Origin: a virus
DNA length: 43,892 bases
Virus record (IMG/VR): IMGVR_UViG_3300050821_002998
Span: 1 to 43,892 of that record
Direction: 5' to 3' (one strand)
The notes beneath the pieces are model-generated. The model did not search any database and was not told the origin of the DNA. It saw nothing but the letters and a program-made list of their open reading frames with translations. Numbering within the stretch: position 1 is the first letter of the stretch; each line of letters opens with the position of its first letter. A program made the position numbers and the translations under genes. Positions 36,693 to 43,892 of this stretch are shown piece after piece.

Positions 36693-37135
36693 ATGTGTTC
36701 ACTCCTGATGAGTTTTTCATTCTCTAACTCAGGGAACAACACAGTCTGTTCCTCTGGTCGAATTACCTCACCCTCAATCTTCCCCACATCCTTTTCCTCA
36801 GTCGGATGGATGTTCAGGAAACGACAATCAGTGTGAGCCAACCCTACCTTCTTTTCTCCGGCGAGACTCTCGAAAATCTTGGGGCCGGTGATAGTCATCT
36901 TACCATGCACAGACCATATGGTCATGGTCCCGGAAAGTAAGATGTTGAGATGCCGAGTATTATGAATCTTTCCCACCAATCTGCAACCAGCGGGAACGCG
37001 AACTTCCCGGGCGTATACCCCATCACTGAAGTGATGCTTCACTTCCAGTTGGATCTGCGGCATTGCACCGAGCAGATCCTGCGCTAGCTTGATGTCAGCT
37101 AGGGAGGGGGCACTACGCCCGGTCAGTTGGCCCAT
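36653..37135 (-). CDS. Cupin-like protein in the structural operon (160 aa)
   Basis: Residues about 30-125 form a double-stranded beta-helix pattern: HHFSDGVYAREVRVPAGCRL, then KIHNTRHLNILLSGTMTIWS, and KIFESLAGEKKVGLAHTDCR. The His-containing strands (near KIHNTRHLN) fit a cupin metal site, though the full G-x5-H-x-H motif is not clear. Single-domain cupins are recurring in phage structural operons. It could be a virion component or an enzyme acting on the capsid or host surface. The start overlaps the previous stop (TAATG). Confidence 0.65.
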   Translation of the reverse strand: MGQLTGRSAPSLADIKLAQDLLGAMPQIQLEVKHHFSDGVYAREVRVPAGCRLVGKIHNTRHLNILLSGTMTIWSVHGKMTITGPKIFESLAGEKKVGLAHTDCRFLNIHPTEEKDVGKIEGEVIRPEEQTVLFPELENEKLIRSEHICLGEWSPLPALP

Positions 37136-37329
37136 TACTCCCCCGACTGGACAAGCGGGAGGAGGGCACGGGCATAGGAAAGTTTCGAGATGTTAGACAT
37201 GCATACTTCCGCGCCGTCTCGGATTTCAAAGGTGACGCTATTCAATAGCGTGCCTGCCCCATCCAATTCCGACACTGCAACGATGCGAGCCTGCGGACGG
37301 GGACCGCCGCCAATGATTACGGTCGACAT
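37135..37329 (-). CDS. Hypothetical small beta protein (64 aa)
   Basis: The ATG at 37329 has GGAG eight bases upstream; the GTG one codon earlier is the alternative. The product is strand-rich (MSTVIIGGGPRPQARIVAVS and LLNSVTFEIRDGAEVCMSNI), suggesting a small barrel. It is flanked by overlapping genes on both sides. No function is known. Confidence 0.6.
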   Translation of the reverse strand: MSTVIIGGGPRPQARIVAVSELDGAGTLLNSVTFEIRDGAEVCMSNISKLSYARALLPLVQSGE

Positions 37330-37664
37330 CACTTCTTCTCCTTCATCTCTTTGTTGACCTCATCGCGGAGGTTAGGTGCCCATTGGAGGACAATGGACAA
37401 TTTATCTTGCGCTACATCCAATTTCCGAGAGGTATCGAGTAGTTGAACCTGCATAGCAGCCAACTTATCCCGGTCCTGTTGTCCCTGTAAATACATAATA
37501 AGGCAGGCCGTAGTAGCTAACCACACCGCTACCCACATGGCTTTGGTGCCATAGTGGATGGTCATATTCTGTGTGTTGGTATTACCTTGACCCTCATGGA
37601 GACGTCGCATCACTTCATTATGGCCTTGAAGTGCTTCCCGTAGCTTCACTAACTCTTCTTCCAT
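37329..37664 (-). CDS. Membrane-anchored coiled-coil protein (111 aa)
   Basis: A charged cytoplasmic N-terminus with a helix (MEEELVKLREALQGHNEVMR) is followed by one membrane helix (AMWVAVWLATTACLIMYLQG, about 42-61) and a helical periplasmic part. The layout recalls i-spanins or superinfection-type membrane proteins; the Rz-like gene at 28227 already fills the spanin role. It lies next to another single-pass membrane gene at 37668. Confidence 0.65.
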   Translation of the reverse strand: MEEELVKLREALQGHNEVMRRLHEGQGNTNTQNMTIHYGTKAMWVAVWLATTACLIMYLQGQQDRDKLAAMQVQLLDTSRKLDVAQDKLSIVLQWAPNLRDEVNKEMKEKK

Positions 37665-37667
37665 GTA

Positions 37668-37919
37668 TCAGCCCCGATTGTGGTCGATGAGGTTGTCCAA
37701 GCGGGAAGTGATGGCACGGATGCCCTCCTCCACCCGGGTGAATGAACGGGCTATCTCTTCCCGAGTGGGATAGTCGCCCTTGACCAAGGCATGAAGGTTC
37801 CCTTGATCAGCTTCCAATTTAGTGACTCGGGTAGAGATTGCCTTGGCATAAAAACCCACCAGAGCTGTTACGACCCCCAAGAGCCATTGTGCGAGCATCT
37901 GCCAATCTGGGCCATTCAT
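37668..37919 (-). CDS. Small membrane protein with coiled coil (83 aa)
   Basis: A perfect-type ribosome site (AGGAGGT, five bases before ATG) sets the start. Residues 8-26 form a membrane helix (MLAQWLLGVVTALVGFYAKA). A charged coiled coil follows (STRVTKLEADQGNLHALVKG and RVEEGIRAITSRLDNLIDHN). The layout resembles hemolysin XhlA-type or holin-associated small proteins, but family membership is not shown. It pairs with the next membrane gene at 37329-37664. Confidence 0.65.
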   Translation of the reverse strand: MNGPDWQMLAQWLLGVVTALVGFYAKAISTRVTKLEADQGNLHALVKGDYPTREEIARSFTRVEEGIRAITSRLDNLIDHNRG

Positions 37920-38347
37920 GGGGTACCTCCTAGGCGGTTAACCCAGCCATAAGAACTGGCTTGGGGCAGTTGCGCAATAATTTGAGCAGAAGTCGGCCAG
38001 GGTGTAGGTGGATTGGCCCTTAGCGTGGCTTCCAGTATATACGCAGCCGTCCATACCGCGCTGCGCCAATCGCGAATCGCGATACCATCGGCGTTGAAGG
38101 TCGCGTTGGGGTCACCGGCATAGCTCACCGCCGAGGCCGCATCGTCGTAATTGTTCTGCTGCGCAGTGGCGTCGAGCCATGCCTGGATGCCGTCACGGAT
38201 CGCGTCAGCGACCATCTGCATGGTAGGTGCCGGCGCGGGCAGAATGGGCGTGCCGTCCGCTGGCCAGAGGTAGTGACCTAGCGGGATCGACGTACCCGTG
38301 TCGATGTCGACGATGATGTCCGGGTTGGCAGTGTACTGATAGGCCAT
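37916..38347 (-). CDS. Tail fibre assembly-like protein (143 aa)
   Basis: The C-terminal half (AIRDGIQAWLDATAQQNNYD, DAASAVSYAGDPNATFNADG, then IRDWRSAVWTAAYILE) matches a pattern frequent in the proteins encoded directly after tail fibre genes (DUF4376-like): Q-x-x-L-D-x-x-A, Y-x-x, and W-R-x-A-V-W. Such proteins aid fibre folding or form the tip domain. It starts three bases after the fibre gene. Confidence 0.75.
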   Translation of the reverse strand: MAYQYTANPDIIVDIDTGTSIPLGHYLWPADGTPILPAPAPTMQMVADAIRDGIQAWLDATAQQNNYDDAASAVSYAGDPNATFNADGIAIRDWRSAVWTAAYILEATLRANPPTPWPTSAQIIAQLPQASSYGWVNRLGGTP

Positions 38348-38349
38348 GG

Positions 38350-39855
38350 TTAAAGCTCCGCGTCGACCTTGAGTCGACCGCTACTTATTGCGTGAATGGT
38401 GTACGACGCACCGGCAGTAAGCGCAAAATTAGGGAACGATACGTGACCACCTAGTGGTGTCGCGGCATTGAGAATCACAGACGCACTTGACTGTGTTGTA
38501 TCCGCCGCTGTGGTGGTCACCGTGAGTGGTGCCGTTAGGCTCACAGCAGGCACTCCGCGCATATTCCAGACGAATGACGTAACAAACAAGCCGGTGGTTT
38601 GTGCCCAACCTACGCCTGTGTTGAATTCCCGGTAATACCGCTGGCACATCACCAATTCGACCTGAAGAGGCCGAACCTCGAACGGCGTGGCGACCATCCC
38701 AGGTTCCATCTGCAACTGGGCAATATCGAATGTTCCGGATTGCTGGCCAAGTGAATTGGTGCGCGCATTGAACGATGTTCCTGCGTCGTACCAAAACGCA
38801 ACTATCAGCCTATCATCGCCATTAGTGCCGACAGTTTTACCGGCAATACTTGGGATAGCAACGGTAACAGTAAACTTCTGCCACGCGGATGTCAGCGCAA
38901 TAGTTGTTACACCGATGCCAGTAATCTGTGCGGAAGGTGAACCGCCGGAGCCGAAAACTTGGCTAAACTCCACTGCCATGTTCTTTGTGGCGTCAGCCTT
39001 TGCGTAAAACGAAAGCGTAGCGGTTTGGCCTGCGAATGTACGCACGCTTTCAATAGATTGATCGAATATACAAAAATTACTTGCGCCGGCTACTGACGCC
39101 ACTACTGTCCGATGAAAAAATGAAGGCTCACCTGGGACTGCTGTCTGTCCGAGTGCAAAAGCCTGTTGTGATATAGCTGCGGTCGTTGCCGCACATTCAA
39201 CCTTCCATCGGTCTGCGAGATAACGCGTTACCGCAGCCGCCGCAGATGTAATGCCACGCTGCCAAAAGTCGAAGTTACCGTTGATCAGCTTATTCTTGAA
39301 TGACGATGTGAATGGAGGTAAGTCTGCCGGAACGAGCGCCCTAAAGGTGGGGGCGGCAGCGGCTCCGGTGGTAGGCCCCGCGAGGACTGTGTTGGCCGTC
39401 TGAGTATTCCAGGCAAGAGTCAGCGTACCGCTAGTGGTGACTGGGGACCCCGATACCGTAAATTGGGTAGGCGCTGCCAACCCCACAGAGGTAACCGTTC
39501 CACTGGCGGGTAGTGCAACGTTCGTAATATTAGTTATGTAGCCATTGGCTCCCACGGTGACTTGCGGCACATGGGTAGTATCTCCGTAGGTCCCAGTCGG
39601 GAGAGCTTCCGTGGCGAAGTTGCCTCCTCCATTGGACACCACGGTGCCGGGAGTCGTGATGTTGGCAAGGCTAATGCTGGCCGCATTGATGGTATTGACC
39701 TTCGTCCGAAGATCCATGAACCATTTGGTCCACACATTGTTAATCCGACTCATCGTGACGGTGTAATTAGTCTTGTCTACTTTTGAGTCGGGCACACTGA
39801 GGATGTTGTGCTCATTGGGGACCGGAGGCACATTGGTCGAGGCGACATTGGCCAT
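38350..39855 (-). CDS. Tail fibre / receptor-binding protein (501 aa)
   Basis: The N-terminal 80 residues may be the virion anchor. A shaft of Gly/Thr/Ser-rich beta repeats (80-180) follows, then a jelly-roll-type domain. That domain begins KLINGNFDFWQRG and includes a YLADRWKVE segment, a common fibre carbohydrate-binding-module layout; the CQRYYREF near 405 is also typical. It probably recognises the host surface. It overlaps the gp10-like gene by one base (TGATG). Confidence 0.88.
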   Translation of the reverse strand: MANVASTNVPPVPNEHNILSVPDSKVDKTNYTVTMSRINNVWTKWFMDLRTKVNTINAASISLANITTPGTVVSNGGGNFATEALPTGTYGDTTHVPQVTVGANGYITNITNVALPASGTVTSVGLAAPTQFTVSGSPVTTSGTLTLAWNTQTANTVLAGPTTGAAAAPTFRALVPADLPPFTSSFKNKLINGNFDFWQRGITSAAAAVTRYLADRWKVECAATTAAISQQAFALGQTAVPGEPSFFHRTVVASVAGASNFCIFDQSIESVRTFAGQTATLSFYAKADATKNMAVEFSQVFGSGGSPSAQITGIGVTTIALTSAWQKFTVTVAIPSIAGKTVGTNGDDRLIVAFWYDAGTSFNARTNSLGQQSGTFDIAQLQMEPGMVATPFEVRPLQVELVMCQRYYREFNTGVGWAQTTGLFVTSFVWNMRGVPAVSLTAPLTVTTTAADTTQSSASVILNAATPLGGHVSFPNFALTAGASYTIHAISSGRLKVDAEL

Positions 39856-41291
39856 CAGAGCGTCCCAATGTCATACTGCAATTCAACGGCACTCAGACGC
39901 CAAGCCGCGCTATCGTTCTTGGTGAACTTGAAGGCACGTTTGTGGAAGGTGCCGCACTGGGGAAGTGTCGGGAGTTTCTGCCCGAGATCCACAGTACGGG
40001 GTTGGCTCCATGTCTGGTAGTTGTCGTCACTCACATAGACATTCAGTGAGCTTCCCGAGACTTGATCGCCCACAAAGAACATTGCCCCTAGCTGCTTCCT
40101 GCGGCGAGTATTGGCATCAAACTCTGGGGTGATGATGGTGATGGGGATCAGGGCACTGTTGTCCGTGGTGTACAGGCTGCTGCCGTAGTACAAGTTGCCA
40201 TTTGTCTCATGCTGGAGGATGTGGTTACCGGCCCCATCACGAGTGGAGGCTACGATGGGCACGTAGTTCCCATTGGCGTCTGTCCATTGACTCCACATCT
40301 CTTGGTCGAGATCGTAGGCCAGGGTGAGGTTGGCATTCTTGATGGTTAGGACATAGAAGGAATGTCCATTGAGCTTGATCTGCCAGCTGTACACCGTGGT
40401 CAAATCAATCTGATTCAGCAGGCGGTCGATAGCCTTCGTGCTGACCACCTTCATCTGGAGCTTGTCGAATAGGACAATCTGATTGGAGGCCGACCGGTTG
40501 GTCGAGATCCACAGGAGGACTTCATTGATGGACTGCACCGAGTCGGCGCTGGCGCAACCATAGTTGAGCTTGGCGTTGGTCGCATTCTGCAAAGGAGAGC
40601 CGGTCGCATTGCCTGCATCAAAGAATACCTCGGTACTCCACTCCTTCATGCAGATGACATAAACCAACTGTTTGGCGAGGTATACACCAGAGTCGGGAGT
40701 GATCTGCGCTGTGATGAAGTTCAGTGGGTCCCACGCACCAGCTGAGCGCACATCATTGATCTTTGATCCCCAGATGACGGCAGGGGTGATGGAGGTGCCG
40801 AAGAAGTGCTGACACACATACATGGTTCCGTCGAGGTAGGACAGACCCTTGACGGTGAATTGGGGATAGCTGGGGGAAAGGGTATGCAGGGGGCCAGCCA
40901 AACCCAAAGTATCATTCCAAGCATAGCCCTGATTCCCATTCTGAAAGACGAGGTCCGGGTTAGCTCCCATGTTGGAGCTGAAGGAATACACCCCACCTGC
41001 ATTGTCTAGGCCAGTGGCAATCTGCGTCCCGTTCTTATACAGAATGCCATTGAAGATGGAATAGACCTGACCATTCCAGTAGTAGACGCCTTGTCCAGCC
41101 TGACTCATGCTGCCGGGATTGATCCAAAGCAGCATCCCCGGGCGGCGGTACAAGTTGATCTCCCCCGCCTCGTCCCGCTCCATGAAGCAGTTGATCAGGC
41201 GGGAATCCTTCGCTGTGGAGTTGTCACGATTCTCCGGTCCCACAATCAGGGGTAGCCGTTGGGGGATGGCGACGGTGTTCTGCTGGGGCAT
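39855..41291 (-). CDS. P22 gp10-like packaged-DNA stabilisation / tail hub protein (478 aa)
   Basis: The protein has a beta-propeller-like body with repeated strands such as GQGVYYWNGQVYSIFNGILY and a conserved opening (NRDNSTAKDSRLINCFMERD, then RRPGMLLW). This is characteristic of the P22 gp10 family, which plugs the portal after packaging and links to fibres and the needle. It follows the gp4-like gene directly (TAATG overlap), the same order as in P22-like neck genes. Length is normal for the family. Confidence 0.82.
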   Translation of the reverse strand: MPQQNTVAIPQRLPLIVGPENRDNSTAKDSRLINCFMERDEAGEINLYRRPGMLLWINPGSMSQAGQGVYYWNGQVYSIFNGILYKNGTQIATGLDNAGGVYSFSSNMGANPDLVFQNGNQGYAWNDTLGLAGPLHTLSPSYPQFTVKGLSYLDGTMYVCQHFFGTSITPAVIWGSKINDVRSAGAWDPLNFITAQITPDSGVYLAKQLVYVICMKEWSTEVFFDAGNATGSPLQNATNAKLNYGCASADSVQSINEVLLWISTNRSASNQIVLFDKLQMKVVSTKAIDRLLNQIDLTTVYSWQIKLNGHSFYVLTIKNANLTLAYDLDQEMWSQWTDANGNYVPIVASTRDGAGNHILQHETNGNLYYGSSLYTTDNSALIPITIITPEFDANTRRRKQLGAMFFVGDQVSGSSLNVYVSDDNYQTWSQPRTVDLGQKLPTLPQCGTFHKRAFKFTKNDSAAWRLSAVELQYDIGTL

Positions 41292-42010
41292 TAGCGGAAC
41301 CTGCCATAGCTCTGATAGAAGCGACTATCCACATTGAGGAAGGTTGGAGCATCCTCGACATCCCAATCTTCCAGCGCCTCGCGGTACATGGTGGCTTTCT
41401 TGAAACAGCGGTCCATGATGACTTGGGGCTGCCCTGTGGCCAACTCATCTGCAAGCCCCCAACGGAGCGCCATACGCCACTCTTGCGGGAACCCCATAGA
41501 GTCCGTCAGGGCTACCGGGTTCGGGGCCTGAATCTGCATCAGAAAGGTTGCGGTGTTGAGCACTTCCGTAGCGTCTGGGGCTGGCCACAGATTGAGATTG
41601 AGGACAGCTGTCTGCTTGTCCACCATGAAGGAATTGATGGTGCCGTTGTTCCCAACGATCTGGGATAGGCGCTCCCATTCATCACGACTGATCATCACGA
41701 GGGGACGACGGACATTACCGGGGCCTACGATGAAGCCTTGCAGGACGCGTGTAGGCTTCGCCATGACCACGGCCGGTCCTGCCGGGCCAAGGCCGTAGAG
41801 CGTTTGGCCGACTGTAAGAGGTACATTGATCTCCTCTTGCAGGAACAACTTCAACCCCTGGGTCTGCCAGAGGTTGATCATGTCATTCAAGGTACGCATG
41901 CTGTCGGCCAACTGCTGACTATTCGCGTTGTCGCCTAGCTGCAACAGGCCGGCATCATGGTAGGCATCATTGATAATGCCATAGGCGGTATTGGAAACAC
42001 TGGTGGCCAT
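41291..42010 (-). CDS. P22 gp4-like head-tail adaptor / tail accessory factor (239 aa)
   Basis: The sequence ADSMRTLNDMINLWQTQGLK, with VGQTLYGLGPAG and then PTRVLQGFIV and SRDEWERLSQ, is characteristic of P22 gp4-type adaptors. These bind the portal ring first after packaging. The C-terminus (RMALRWGLADELATG, then MYREALEDWDVEDAP) is typical. The distance to the gp10-like gene is one base of overlap. P22 gp4 also has a muramidase activity; the sequence here does not show whether it is retained. Confidence 0.85.
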   Translation of the reverse strand: MATSVSNTAYGIINDAYHDAGLLQLGDNANSQQLADSMRTLNDMINLWQTQGLKLFLQEEINVPLTVGQTLYGLGPAGPAVVMAKPTRVLQGFIVGPGNVRRPLVMISRDEWERLSQIVGNNGTINSFMVDKQTAVLNLNLWPAPDATEVLNTATFLMQIQAPNPVALTDSMGFPQEWRMALRWGLADELATGQPQVIMDRCFKKATMYREALEDWDVEDAPTFLNVDSRFYQSYGRFR

Positions 42011-42019
42011 TCCCGCCCC

Positions 42020-42451
42020 TTACTTCGGATACTTAGGCTGAAGCTTTACACACTCCACGATGACTGCAAAAGTGAGGACTGTGTTTGCCGTTGGTTCCGC
42101 ACTAGTTGCACCACTAGTCCCCCACATGATATTGCCGGTAAGGCCCGCTACATTAGGTGGAAAGAGGCCACCGAAATTCCAGACGTCCATGTCATCGCCG
42201 CCTGACATACCCTCGAAAAGTACGTTAGAAGTAGCTTGCCACCAGAGCTGAATGTCCAAGGGGCTGCCATTAGGGAGCGAGTACTTAACCCTATCTACTC
42301 GAAGCAGGGAGCAGGGAGGATTCAGAGTGGTTACGTCGATGAGCACCGCTGGGGCTAGGTCCGCATCACCAGCAACGCAAGTTCCCGTAAGGCGGATAAC
42401 GAAGTTTCGATACCCATCTCGCATCACTTGGGTATTAAAGGCGAAGGCCAT
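42020..42451 (-). CDS. Hypothetical structural protein before the adaptor (143 aa)
   Basis: This protein has beta-rich strands (DGYRNFVIRLTGTCVAGDAD, LLRVDRVKYSLPNGSPLDIQ, TNTVLTFAVIVECVKL), a jelly-roll-like pattern. It recalls head- or tail-associated proteins in the same position of related podoviruses. AGGAG precedes the ATG. It lies two bases after the paralogous virion protein at 42454. Function unknown. Confidence 0.65.
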   Translation of the reverse strand: MAFAFNTQVMRDGYRNFVIRLTGTCVAGDADLAPAVLIDVTTLNPPCSLLRVDRVKYSLPNGSPLDIQLWWQATSNVLFEGMSGGDDMDVWNFGGLFPPNVAGLTGNIMWGTSGATSAEPTANTVLTFAVIVECVKLQPKYPK

Positions 42452-42453
42452 AG

Positions 42454-43188
42454 TTACCGCTCCTGAGCCGCATAGAGGAAGTCCCCAATACCTGTCTGAA
42501 CGCCCGAGATAGTAGTCAGGGACAGGGTGGGATTGAGTAGGGTGGTGGGAAGGGCTCCGGTCAAGCTGCTAGCTGGAATCTTAGCAGTCGGGCCAATGGT
42601 TACAAAGTCCTCCCGCAATGCTCCCTCGATGTTGTGTCCCACAAAGATGTTGGTGTTACCCAGACGATCCACCACGAAGCCAAGGTCCACATCGAAGTTA
42701 GCTGGGGCAACATTACCCACCGTCACCGTGCCAACGACTACCGAAGCATTGACGATGGTGAACAGGATGACCGTGCCGCCCGGGGCCTTGCTGAAGTACC
42801 AACCATTGACCACGGTGTTGGGAGTGGTCGTAGTCTGGATCAGTCCAAGGACACCATATGGGTTGGTGTTGTCTGACAACTGGATACGAGAGAGGAATCC
42901 CAACTTCTTACCGGGAGTGTACTGGTAGCTGGCAATAGTGTTCTGCATAGACACGCTATTGCCCGGAGTGCCTCCTGTAGTGAATAGGAGACGACCTCCA
43001 GACCCGGGCGTAGCGGCAATAGACCCACCAGCGCCATTCACCGTGACGGTATATAGCGAAGGGTTGTACGGGAGGAAGTCATCCCCTTCCCATGCATAGA
43101 AGAATGGGTCGGGGATACCAATATCCCCAAGCGGCTGCCATTTAGCAGCTTGCGTAAGCCCAGCAGTGAAACGAGTCGGAGCGGCCAT
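42454..43188 (-). CDS. Virion protein paralog A (244 aa)
   Basis: The N-terminus (MAAPTR, then KWQPLGDIGIPDPFFY) is nearly the same as in the neighbouring gene, and both end in FL[Y/F]AAQER. The middle is diverged but alignable (LGFVVDRLGNTNIFVGHNIE in one, LGFMVDRLGNVKISYGFSLE in the other). All-beta composition suggests a jelly-roll decoration or trimeric surface protein. A strong AGGAG site lies five bases before the ATG at 43188. The tandem pair lies between coat and neck genes. Confidence 0.75.
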   Translation of the reverse strand: MAAPTRFTAGLTQAAKWQPLGDIGIPDPFFYAWEGDDFLPYNPSLYTVTVNGAGGSIAATPGSGGRLLFTTGGTPGNSVSMQNTIASYQYTPGKKLGFLSRIQLSDNTNPYGVLGLIQTTTTPNTVVNGWYFSKAPGGTVILFTIVNASVVVGTVTVGNVAPANFDVDLGFVVDRLGNTNIFVGHNIEGALREDFVTIGPTAKIPASSLTGALPTTLLNPTLSLTTISGVQTGIGDFLYAAQER

Positions 43189-43196
43189 ACATACTC

Positions 43197-43892
43197 CTAG
43201 CGTTCCTGCGCTGCAAAGAGGAAGTCCACTACACCAGTGATCGGAGACGCAGTTGCGCCGTTACCGATGGCCACCGTGGGATTGAGTAGAGCCGCAGTGA
43301 TAGTGCCCGTGAGGGCCGAAGCGGAGATAGCCAAATCCGGTACGAGCGTGGCAAAGTTCTGACGACGTACGCCCTCCAGACTAAAGCCGTAGCTGATCTT
43401 CACGTTACCCAGACGGTCTACCATGAAGCCCAAGTCGATGTCCGTATTGACCGTCAAGGCACCGGTAATAGTGGCAGTACCAATCACCACGCTGCCTGTC
43501 ACCACGTTCACCACGATGTTGGTGCTGGCGGCTGCTTTGGTGAAGTAGATGCCATCCGCAACGGCCGTGAATGGGGTCGCGGTGGTATTGATGAGACCCG
43601 CAATGAACACATCGTTGGTGATGTTGTCCACTTGGAGACGGGTAAGGAAGGCAAGCTTCTTTTGCGCGGTGTACTGGAAAGAGGCTACGGGGAGCTGAAG
43701 TTCCTCGAAACTATTCGCGGCTGCGCCCGTGGACATCAAGACCCTGCCGCCGCTGCCCTTGGCAGCCGTGGCGGCGACCGTACCACCGCCCGCCGAGGTA
43801 ACCGTGTAGATCGCCGCGTTGTAGGGGAGGAAATCGTCTTCGAAGTAAGCGTAGAAAAAGGGGTCTGGGATACCGATATCACCCAGCGGTTG
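43197..43892 (-). CDS. Virion protein paralog B, C-terminal part (continues at 1-148)
   Basis: This is the remainder of the gene that starts at 148. In the window the last 97 bases duplicate positions 1-97. The complete product is 248 residues, a tandem duplicate of paralog A with the same start, the same DRLGN motif in the C-terminal half, and the same AAQER end. The gene order (B first, then A) and close spacing of eight bases suggest co-expression. They may form hetero-oligomers or serve at different places in the particle. Confidence 0.85.
   Translation of the reverse strand, partial: QPLGDIGIPDPFFYAYFEDDFLPYNAAIYTVTSAGGGTVAATAAKGSGGRVLMSTGAAANSFEELQLPVASFQYTAQKKLAFLTRLQVDNITNDVFIAGLINTTATPFTAVADGIYFTKAAASTNIVVNVVTGSVVIGTATITGALTVNTDIDLGFMVDRLGNVKISYGFSLEGVRRQNFATLVPDLAISASALTGTITAALLNPTVAIGNGATASPITGVVDFLFAAQER
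43796..43892. repeat. Terminal direct repeat, right copy
   Basis: This copy is identical to positions 1-97. One copy should be removed to give the 43,795-bp circular map. The repeat lies entirely within the coding sequence of virion protein paralog B. Confidence 0.95.

Noticed and set aside
1-43892. Prophage or lysogeny module
   Set aside because: No integrase, excisionase, CI/Cro-like repressor or attachment-site repeat was seen on either strand.

Overview
The window is essentially a whole tailed-phage genome (Caudoviricetes) from a Gram-negative host. The first 97 bases recur exactly as the last 97 bases (43796-43892). The sequence therefore closes into a circle of 43,795 bp, and one gene crosses the joint in frame. 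No integrase, repressor, tRNA, rRNA, IS element or CRISPR array was seen, which fits a virulent phage. The Gram-negative host is inferred from an Rz/Rz1-type spanin pair with a lipobox. The podovirus (short-tail) assignment rests on P22 gp4-like and gp10-like tail-neck proteins, large internal virion proteins, fibres, and the absence of a recognisable tape measure, tail tube or sheath.

Two blocks diverge from a non-coding control region at about 12.67-13.48 kb. The leftward (late) block runs from 12664 down to 1 and, across the joint, from 43795 down to 28091. In transcription order it holds four small leader genes, a terminase small subunit, fibre-like genes (one with five 24-residue repeats), the terminase large subunit, an ATP-grasp ligase with a small partner, the portal, a GroES-like protein, a scaffold-like protein, a decoration-like protein and the major capsid protein. 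A terminator follows. Then come two tandem paralogous virion proteins, the gp4-like and gp10-like neck proteins, a tail fibre with an assembly-like protein, small membrane proteins, a cupin, three internal-virion-type proteins (the largest 1720 aa with an HExxH motif), and the lysis cassette (holin, GH24 endolysin, Rz, Rz1).

The rightward (early/replication) block runs from 13483 to 28078 behind a consensus sigma-70 promoter (TTGACA-18-TATAAT). It starts with an RMF/CrpP-like gene and about 20 small accessory genes. Replication and recombination genes follow: a Cas4-like PD-(D/E)XK nuclease, a Sak4-like ATPase, an OB-fold-type ssDNA-binding candidate, a UDG-like/3'-5' exonuclease protein, a family A DNA polymerase, a DUF3987 helicase/primase-like ATPase and a HAD phosphatase. 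The two blocks converge on a terminator at 28082-28106.

The most unusual points are these. The DNA polymerase is split in the middle of its exonuclease domain by three small genes, and its polymerase half carries a LAGLIDADG-type intein inside catalytic motif B. A 134-nt element with a 17-bp closing stem lies in an otherwise empty 300-bp gap. A small gene has an in-frame amber codon. Several neighbouring genes overlap by 89-143 nt. An ATP-grasp ligase sits inside the packaging/capsid operon.
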